Positions 60,916 through 64,000 of a stretch of DNA of 64,000 bases are shown piece after piece. This stretch comes from Alitta virens (taxonomy: Eukaryota > Annelida > Polychaeta > Phyllodocida > Nereididae): contig OW028575.1 of assembly GCA_932294295.1 (NCBI GenBank), positions 37,264,253 through 37,328,252 of the forward strand, given 5' to 3'. Position 1 is the stretch's first letter; every line of letters starts with the position of its first letter. The position numbers and the translations under genes were made by a program. The notes under the pieces were generated by a model. That model was not told the DNA's origin and ran no database searches. It was given only the letters and a program-made list of their open reading frames with translations.

Positions 60916-63029
60916 TAAAGCCCCGTTCCCACATAGCCGAGTTACTCGTAGTCAACTCGTAGTAATAACAAAAATTACGTAACACCCAAAATTCGAGGAG
61001 TTGGCGACGAATTTTTGGGGAAAAAATGACCAGGAGTGACTCGCCGAGTTACTCGCCGAATTACTCGCCGAGTTACTCGGCGGGTTCAGCGAGCGACTCG
61101 CCGAGTACCAGGAGCGACTCGCCGAGTACCAGGAGTGACTCGCCGAGTACCAGGAGTAACTCGCCGAGTACCAGGAGTAACTCGCCGAGTACCAGGAGTA
61201 ACTCGCCGGGTGAAGCAAGGTGTCTACGACAGCGACGAGTCACCCATCGAATGATAGGCCGACGCCAGCCTACCTGCATTCTCAGATGAATATCTCGCTT
61301 AATATTTGGTCTATTTTCGATCCGAAAAAACCTATGGAGTCACTATGAATTATACTACAAAACAATCTTTATTTGACGAAAATCGGACTAATATTAAGGG
61401 AGCAGTAGCTTTTTAAAGAAGCGCTCAGCTTTCTGCATTAATACAGTCTGGGCGCGGACGCTTCAGGGAGCACCAGTATAAGTAAATTAAATATAGCAAA
61501 TAAAATCACAGATCAAATCACAAATACTAATTACAATATCAATATTAGATTTAAATTTTACAAAATATACACAAATTTATACTGATCATAATATCACAAT
61601 AAGATTCAAATTAACACAAAAAGATAAGAAAGTTATACAAATATAATCATTGCCTGGTAATTACAATTAAATATATTGCTTTTAATTAATGAAAGCAATT
61701 ACATATTTTTGTAATTGTGAATGACAATCAAGACAATGTCATATTACTGTGTCATCTTTGAACAAACCATGAAATGACAGGTCAAAGAACCCCAATTTAG
61801 GCAATTAGGCAATTGACACATGTATTGAATTTGCTGTATGCTCTACACCAATTCTTTGTATCATTCAAAATGCTAATAGCAATTACTGTGTCATCTTTGA
61901 ACAAACCGTGAAATGACAGGTCAAAGAACCCCAATTTAGGCAATTAGGCAATTGACACATGTATTGAATTTGCTGTATGCTCTACACCCATTCTTTGTAT
62001 CATTCAAAATGCTAATAGCAATTGACATAACAGTCATGGCAGTTGGCAGAATGAGTAGAAATGAATTGCAATAAAGCTCATCCAAACAATGTATATAAAA
62101 TGGTCAAAAATATTGACCACACCATTCATGTCAGGGCCATAAACAGAGCACCTTGCCGCCGCCAGACTACCTGCCTTTTCAGACAAATATCTCGCTTAAT
62201 ATTTGGTCTATTTTCAATCTGAAAATCTGTGTGGAATAAGTATGAACTCGACTATAATTCAATATTTATTTGACGAAAATCGGACTAATATTAGGGGAGC
62301 AGCAGCCTTTTAAAGTAGCGCTCAACCTTACCTGCATTGATACAGTCCGGGCGCGGACGTCTGCGAGAGCACCACTGTTTGCCTCCGCCAACTTAGCTGC
62401 CTTCTCAGACGAATATCTCGCTGAATATTTGGTCTATTTTCAATCCGAAAATACGTATGGAATCACTATGAATTATACTACAAAACAATCTTTATTTGAC
62501 GAAAATCGGACTGATATTAGAGGAGCAGCGGCCTTTTATATTATATACGACTCCCTACGCTGATGATGCATGTACTAAAGGTAGAACTCGACGAGTTACT
62601 CGGCGAGTTACTCCTACAACTCGGTGAGTTACTCCTACAACTCGCCGAGTTACTCCTCGCACTCCTGAACATCCCCCCCGAGTGTAATACGAGCGAAAAT
62701 AGCGCCGAGTAACTCGCCGAGTTCGAGGAGTAACTCGGCGAGTTCGAGGAGTAACTCGGCGAGTTCGAGGAGTAACTCGGCGAGTCATGGCCGAGTTTTT
62801 GGACTCCTGGATAATTCGCCGAGTGTGCCGTGCAGCACGGCATACTCGGGAGACTCGGCAAACTCGGCTCCAAATCTCACGAGTTCGCTACGAGACTCAG
62901 GAGTTACTCGCCGAGCATCTCTCGAGTGCGAGGAGTAATCGCCGAGTTTAGTAAGAGTTGGGCCCGAGAGGCGTGTTACGTAATACTACGAGTTGACTAC
63001 GAGTAACTCGGCTATGTGGGAACGGGGCT
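60916..63029 (+). mobile_element. Array unit 5, with intact right terminus
   Basis: This is the only copy whose right terminal repeat is complete (ending GGGGCT at 63,029). It is flanked by TAA at 60,916-60,918 and 63,030-63,032. It is the best reference copy of the element. Confidence 0.92.
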
Positions 63030-63058
63030 TAACTCGGCTATGTGGGAACGGGGCTTTA
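63030..63058 (+). repeat. TAA duplication and 23-bp remnant of the interrupted outer terminus
   Basis: After the intact end comes TAA, then ctcggctatgtgggaacggg plus gct (63,033-63,055), which is a second copy of the outermost right terminal repeat, then TTA. This is what remains on the far side when the element inserts at the TAA within another copy's right terminus. Confidence 0.9.
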
Positions 63059-63094
63059 GTCTCCTTCCACTTGGCTCCAAGTATAATTCGTCAA

Positions 63095-63290
63095 AATGCA
63101 ATTAGAACTTGGCAGATGGACGTCGATCGCATGAGACATTAAATTGGAGGTCCATTGTACTCGGTGTCCATGCTGAGGCAAGTAAAGGTCCCCACTCATG
63201 GGGTAAATGTGTAACACGGTATGGACTCCAAACCTGGTCATGTAAACTCATCAAGCTTCAGACCCAGTAGCACTGAGACATAATAGACAT
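63095..63290 (+). repeat. 5'-truncated SINE copy
   Basis: It carries the core (gacgtcgatcgcatgagaca) and tail (tggtcatgtaaactcatcaa, cccagtagcactgagaca) of the main family and lacks the tRNA-like head. Confidence 0.75.
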
Positions 63291-63304
63291 AGTCGATAAA
63301 AAGC

Positions 63305-63420
63305 AGTACAGCTGGTGTAATAGGGTAGTCAGGTAGTTCATCTATATTACATGTAAATTAAACTGCCCACTGAAGTGGAATCATAATCAACTCTAGTGCA
63401 AGTAAGTTCATTGGACCATG
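63305..63420. repeat. Dispersed repeat shared with 22.2 kb
   Basis: It matches the 22,185-22,320 repeat at gtcaggtag, aaactgcccactgaagtgga and aactctagtgca. Confidence 0.55.
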
Positions 63421-63424
63421 GAGT

Positions 63425-64000
63425 TACTACAAATATGAGTGGACTGTTGATAGTCAATAAAGTAAAGTTAAATTGTGATACACCAGACCAATTAAACTGG
63501 AAAACTAATTGATTAGTAATGCAACAGGGTCATCTATGTTCCATTTAACTAAGATTCTTCTGGTCCTCTCTATTCTTTCATCAAAGACAGCACTCCTTGA
63601 TGTGGATGTATGTCTAAATGTGAGCCAATATTAATTAATGAAATGTTTCTTGAAAAACGCATTTTCTTTGAAAACAAAATTGAAAGTAGTTGCAATGATC
63701 ACTAAGCTCCTTAGACAGTTTTTCATCAAAATTCCTGACATGGCGCTTGGCCGGCACACCCACTGGTGCCCCCAGCACAATGGCTCAGAAACACAATACA
63801 CTGGTGCTTTTAATTTAACACTGCGTCTCTGCCTTATTTCACAATCGTCGAAACGTAGGTAAAAGGGAGTGTTGTAGAACAATGAACAATGCATGACATT
63901 GCAATCTCATAATGAAGATGAAACAAGAACCTTGTAACCAAAGTTGTGCAAGAATTGTAAACGAATTCTGAAATCCCATGCATGGTATTTGGTTTAACAG
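63425..64000. other. Noncoding DNA to the window edge
   Basis: Open frames on both strands at 63,631-63,894 have no recognisable product. Confidence 0.4.

Larger units (their letters stand above)
52564..63058 (+). mobile_element. Tandem array of five 2,088-bp non-autonomous DNA transposon units
   Basis: Five head-to-tail units start at 52,564, 54,652, 56,740, 58,828 and 60,916; each begins TAA then AGCCCCGTTCCC. The element has terminal inverted repeats of about 50 bp (AGCCCCGTTCCCACATAGCC..., continuing through GAGTTACTCGTAGTC). Only the last unit keeps a complete right terminus (60,919-63,029, 2,111 bp). TAA lies on both sides of that complete copy, matching the TWA target preference of PIF/Harbinger elements. 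In the four internal junctions the outer 25 bp of the right terminus is missing and the next unit begins exactly at the TAA inside that terminus. The array therefore looks like a self-insertion that was then amplified. No transposase is encoded; the repeated 97- and 110-codon frames are translations of repeats. Confidence 0.9.

Noticed and set aside
52600..62873. Repeated open frames of 68-110 codons in each array unit
   Set aside because: They translate the palindrome arrays and modules A-C in several frames on both strands, giving low-complexity Ser/Tyr- or Arg-rich peptides. Their recurrence reflects DNA duplication and not coding constraint.
52564..63058. CRISPR array or ribosomal DNA array
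   Set aside because: The period is 2,088 bp with no short repeat-spacer structure, and no rRNA-like sequence is present. Transposon termini explain the junctions.

Overview
The window looks like animal nuclear DNA. It is AT-rich and gene-poor, with no long uninterrupted reading frames. It holds tRNA-derived SINEs, cut-and-paste DNA transposon relics, microsatellites, and at least one short exon with canonical splice sites. The SINE core contains a GCATGAGACGTTAAA-like segment of the kind seen in invertebrate SINEs. Together with the Harbinger, hAT and Tc1-like pieces and many dispersed palindromic repeats, this suggests a marine invertebrate (echinoderm, hemichordate, amphioxus or lophotrochozoan). 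That is an inference; nothing here fixes the species.

Layout. 0-3.5 kb: noncoding DNA, a GAGTAGTGG minisatellite, SINE copies and a perfect 24-bp-arm hairpin. 3.53-6.74 kb: a decayed PIF/Harbinger transposon with about 50-bp imperfect terminal inverted repeats and two convergent broken genes, a Myb/SANT-MADF-like protein (+) and a HARBI1-type DDE transposase (-), plus a 12-bp minisatellite. 6.7-13.5 kb: AT-rich DNA with a (TA)n tract, SINE pieces and one unexplained 78-codon frame. 13,558-13,658 (-): the clearest host-gene piece, a 101-bp exon coding for transmembrane helix 6 of a class A peptide-type GPCR. 14-33 kb: mostly intron-like or intergenic DNA with SINEs, an open frame at 21.3 kb, a promoter-like motif cluster near 23.4 kb and an E-box cluster near 30.8 kb. 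33.7-36 kb: a short inverted-repeat element, a pyrimidine minisatellite, a complete 442-bp MITE with TTA target duplications and a GC-richer island. 38-43 kb: a 195-bp tandem duplication, a fold-back element, a full-length SINE and a non-LTR reverse-transcriptase tail. 42,984-44,784: a complete non-autonomous hAT element with an 8-bp target duplication. Its right end was caught in a 2.1-kb tandem segmental duplication (44.36-48.46 kb). 48.5-52.5 kb: simple repeats, including a 440-bp polypurine block.

The most striking feature is 52,564-63,058: five nearly identical head-to-tail units of exactly 2,088 bp. Each is a non-autonomous DNA element with terminal inverted repeats beginning AGCCCCGTTCCC and subterminal arrays of the palindrome ACTCG(C/G)CGAGT. 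The junctions read as if the element inserted into a TAA inside its own right terminal repeat. The composite was then amplified as a tandem array, probably by unequal exchange or a similar process. The right edge keeps the exact TAA duplication and a 23-bp remnant of the interrupted terminus.

No complete host gene can be annotated. The GPCR exon implies a minus-strand gene through this region, but its other exons were not recognised. Most short open frames lie in repeats and are not reported as genes.
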